Assembly (NCBI GenBank): GCA_964523295.1
Contig: CAZGAH010000070.1
Span: 1-21,581, forward strand
Origin: CAZGAH01 sp964523295
GTDB taxonomy: Bacteria; Desulfobacterota; Desulfovibrionia; Desulfovibrionales; Desulfovibrionaceae
DNA length: 21,581 nucleotides
Direction: 5' to 3'
Shown: positions 19,404 to 21,581 of the stretch, one piece after another
Position numbering within the stretch: position 1 is the first letter of the stretch
Layout of the letters: every line of letters begins with the position of its first letter
Program-made: the position numbers and the translations under genes
Notes under the pieces: model-generated
The model's database searches: none
What the model was told of the DNA's origin: nothing
The model's input: the letters and a program-made list of their open reading frames with translations, nothing else

Positions 19404-20858
19404 TTACTCCGGCTCGCCGTCGGTCGTTGACGCTGCGACGTCGCCCTGGTCGGGGTCTGTCTGCTCGTCCGTCGACGCTGCGACGTCGCCCTGGTCGGGG
19501 GCTGTCAGCTCGTCCGTCGCCGCTTGCTCCTGAACGTCCTCTCCGGACTGTTCCGTCTCCGACTCCTGCTCCAACTCGTGCTCCGGCTCCTGCTCTGTTT
19601 CCTGCTCCGCATCCGCATCCAGCTTGGGCGCCAGCCCCAGGAAATTGATTGCGGCGTGCAGATCGGAAATGCGCGCCTCGGGCAGCCCCAGCTTGCCGGC
19701 CAGGTCCTCGTCGGTCGCGCTGCAGACCTGCTCCAGGGTGTCGAATCCGGCGGCAATGAACTGCTCGACGGATATTTCGGCCACGCTGGCCAGCTGTTCC
19801 AGCTGTTCGCGTCCGGCGTTCATTTCGTTGTAGCGGCTGTCGGTAAAGATATCGATCTTCCAGCCCAGAAGCCGGGAAGCCAGCTTCACGTTCTGCCCTT
19901 TGCGACCGATGGCCAGGGTGAGCTGGTCGTCGGGAACCACCACCTCGAGCAGTTTGTCGTCTTCGTCCACCGTGATGCGGGAAACGATGGCCGGAGACAG
20001 CGCCTTGACCGCATAGCTGGCAATGTCCGGACTCCAGACAACGATGTCGATCCGCTCGCCCCGGAGTTCCTGGACAATGTTCTGAATCCTGGAGCCGCGA
20101 ACGCCGACGCAGGCGCCGACCGGATCCACGTCCCGATCCTTGGAAATGACCGCCACCTTGGCCCGGCTGCCGGGATCGCGGGCAACGCCCATGATGGTGA
20201 TGATGCCGTCGTCGACCTCGGGAACCTCGCGTTTGAACAGCGAAACCATGTAGTCGGGGTGCGAGCGGGAAACGATGACCTGCGGGCCACGACCTTCCTT
20301 GCGTACGTCGATGATGTAGGCCTGGATGCGGTCTCCGCGCCGGAACCGCTCTTTGGGGATCTGCTCTTCCTTGGCCAACAGGGCCTCGGTGCGCCCGAGG
20401 TTGATGATCCAGCCCATGCGGTCGCGGCGCTGAATGATGCCGCTGACGATGTCCCCTTTGCGGTCCTTGTATTCTTCGTAGATGATTTCCTGTTCCGCAT
20501 CGCGCATCCGCTGGATGATGACCTGCTTGGCCGACTGTGCGGCTATGCGCCCCAGGTCCTCGATGTTCAGACGAAAACCGATTTCATCGTCGAGCTGAGC
20601 CCCCGGGTCGTGCAGCACGGCCTCTTCGATGGCAATCTCCGAAACCGGATTGGCCACGTCGTCGGTCACGGTCTTGAATTGATAGACCTCGAGTTCGCCG
20701 GTCTCTTCGTTGAAACCGACCTCGACGTCGACCTGGTCGCCATATTTCCGCATGACAGAAGAGCGCACGGCCTCTTCGAGCGTATCGATGAGCATGTCCC
20801 GGTCGATTCCCCGGTCCTTGCTGATCTGTTCAATGGCTTTTTTCAGCTCCGAACTCAT
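19404..20858 (-). CDS. nusA: transcription termination/antitermination factor NusA
   Basis: 484 residues; AAGGAG lies 9 nt before the ATG. NusA binds RNA polymerase and modulates pausing, termination and antitermination. Order: N-terminal RNAP-binding domain (ELKKAIEQISKDRGIDRDML), S1 (KGDIVSGIIQRRDRMGWIIN, ~135-200), KH1 (DPVGACVGVRGSRIQNIVQE), KH2 (LAIGRKGQNVKLASRLLGWK), then a helix-hairpin-helix-like C-terminal unit (ISVEQFIAAGFDTLEQVCSA, ~370-412). The tail from ~415 is Glu/Gln-rich and acidic. Its end carries a 15-residue tandem repeat. Confidence 0.97.
   Translation of the reverse strand: MSSELKKAIEQISKDRGIDRDMLIDTLEEAVRSSVMRKYGDQVDVEVGFNEETGELEVYQFKTVTDDVANPVSEIAIEEAVLHDPGAQLDDEIGFRLNIEDLGRIAAQSAKQVIIQRMRDAEQEIIYEEYKDRKGDIVSGIIQRRDRMGWIINLGRTEALLAKEEQIPKERFRRGDRIQAYIIDVRKEGRGPQVIVSRSHPDYMVSLFKREVPEVDDGIITIMGVARDPGSRAKVAVISKDRDVDPVGACVGVRGSRIQNIVQELRGERIDIVVWSPDIASYAVKALSPAIVSRITVDEDDKLLEVVVPDDQLTLAIGRKGQNVKLASRLLGWKIDIFTDSRYNEMNAGREQLEQLASVAEISVEQFIAAGFDTLEQVCSATDEDLAGKLGLPEARISDLHAAINFLGLAPKLDADAEQETEQEPEHELEQESETEQSGEDVQEQAATDELTAPDQGDVAASTDEQTDPDQGDVAASTTDGEPE
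19426..19515. repeat. 45-bp tandem duplication at the 3' end of nusA
   Basis: Units 19426-19470 and 19471-19515 differ at only a few positions. They encode two copies of a 15-residue acidic unit containing PDQGDVAAST. The length is a multiple of three, so the frame is kept in the disordered tail. Confidence 0.92.
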
Positions 20859-20934
20859 ATCCCGAAACTCCTTGATCCCATCGGATGCTGCCGTTGCACC
20901 ACGGGCTGGATTCCCCGCGGGCCGGCCTCATTCC

Positions 20935-21528
20935 CTAGCTCTTCTTTTTCCTGGCCGCGCCCTTTTTATCCGTAGCGGACTCCGCCGCCTCGGAGGCAAA
21001 GGGGGCCAGACGCGCCCGTTTCACCTGCGCCCAGTCCATTTCGACCGGGTCGCTATCGACCAGGAGCGTGAAGTGCGCTCCCATCACCGCCTGCAGCCTG
21101 CCCTTGAAACGTCGACGGCCCGGAAATCCGGGCACAGAGGCTGTCCGCAGCGAAACCTCGACATCGTGCCCGACGTACCGGGGCAACTGCGCGGGCTCGA
21201 AAAATACCCGATCCATACCCGGTGACGAACCCTCCAGCGTATAGGCGCCCGGGAGCAGATCCTCCGCGTCCAGGGCAACGCCCAATCCACGGGAGATGCG
21301 GGCGCACTGGTCGATGGTCGGGCCCGTTGCGATGCCATGCGCCCCGGCCTGAGCCTCGGCGTCGGCTTCCACGACGGGAGCCACGCTGTCAGGAGCCTCG
21401 AGATAGACCCGTACCAGGGGCTTGCGGCCGAGCACCGCGTACTCTACGCCCCACACCACGAGCCCCGAGGCCTCAGCCAGCGGGCGAACCAGTTCCCGGA
21501 TCAGAGAGGCCATGTCTTTCACGGCCAT
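20935..21528 (-). CDS. rimP: ribosome maturation factor RimP
   Basis: 197 residues from ATG at 21528 (MAVKDMASLIRELV), with CGAGGG 7 nt upstream; the frame extends to 21561 without better signals. RimP is needed for 30S maturation. It has the N-terminal alpha/beta domain (LVVWGVEYAVLGRKPLVRVY, then DQCARISRGLGVALDAED), the hallmark YTLEGSSPGMDRVFFEPAQL, and a C-terminal Sm-like beta barrel (FKGRLQAVMGAHFTLLVDSD). It is longer than the usual ~150-170 because of an Ala/Glu-rich insertion (~residues 47-70) and a basic tail ending GAARKKKS. nusA follows after 76 nt. Confidence 0.95.
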   Translation of the reverse strand: MAVKDMASLIRELVRPLAEASGLVVWGVEYAVLGRKPLVRVYLEAPDSVAPVVEADAEAQAGAHGIATGPTIDQCARISRGLGVALDAEDLLPGAYTLEGSSPGMDRVFFEPAQLPRYVGHDVEVSLRTASVPGFPGRRRFKGRLQAVMGAHFTLLVDSDPVEMDWAQVKRARLAPFASEAAESATDKKGAARKKKS

Positions 21529-21581
21529 ACGTGAGCCCTCGGGCTTGCCGGCGGTACACACAAAAAAAAAGGTGGACCGCT

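Overview
The window is GC-rich DNA with bacterial gene density. It contains a textbook rimP-nusA-ylxR-infB-DUF503-rbfA-nrnA-truB-rpsO-pnp cluster, all on the minus strand. The DUF503 and DHH/NrnA members, a Cys-rich PAS sigma-54 activator translationally coupled to a NifX/NifB-type protein, and a sigma-28-type promoter together suggest a motile anaerobe of the Desulfovibrionales or a related Desulfobacterota lineage. This placement is inference from gene content; no rRNA or other marker is present.

Layout. (1) 1-2115, minus: a two-gene operon for a triple-TM protein with a carboxypeptidase-regulatory-like C-terminal domain, then an exported TPR protein that runs off the left edge. (2) 2136-5300: an accessory island with three complete type II toxin-antitoxin (TA) modules (PIN/Phd, RelE/RHH, YoeB/YefM). 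They are separated by mosaic copies of a dispersed repeat and followed by a run of four short REP-like hairpins. Each module has a visible promoter with inverted or direct repeats that look like autoregulatory operators. (3) 5308-7368, plus: three genes of unknown function, the last encoding a secreted ~400-residue protein, ending at a strong hairpin. (4) 7563-7766, minus: a 67-residue protein behind a very good sigma-28 (FliA) promoter, suggesting a motility-regulon member. (5) 7935-9659, minus: a sigma-54 enhancer-binding protein coupled to a NifX-like protein, resembling the regulator arrangement of the Desulfovibrio 'orange protein' (Orp) loci. (6) 9891-10554, minus: a fourth TA locus, hicAB, with hicA frameshifted. 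(7) 10734-21528, minus: the transcription/translation/RNA-decay cluster.

Two genes in the housekeeping cluster are damaged or misassembled. nrnA has a frameshift at a probable ~40-50 residue internal deletion. pnp is interrupted by a 10-N assembly gap whose literal length breaks the reading frame. With the hicA single-base slip in a homopolymer, this leaves open whether some lesions are draft-assembly errors.

The most interesting signals are the TA/repeat island, the hairpin cluster and its duplicated leader, the Walker-B-variant Cys-rich activator with its NifX-like partner, the sigma-28-driven small protein whose 5'UTR is almost entirely a hairpin, and the perfect 13-bp stem in the rpsO-pnp intergenic region.
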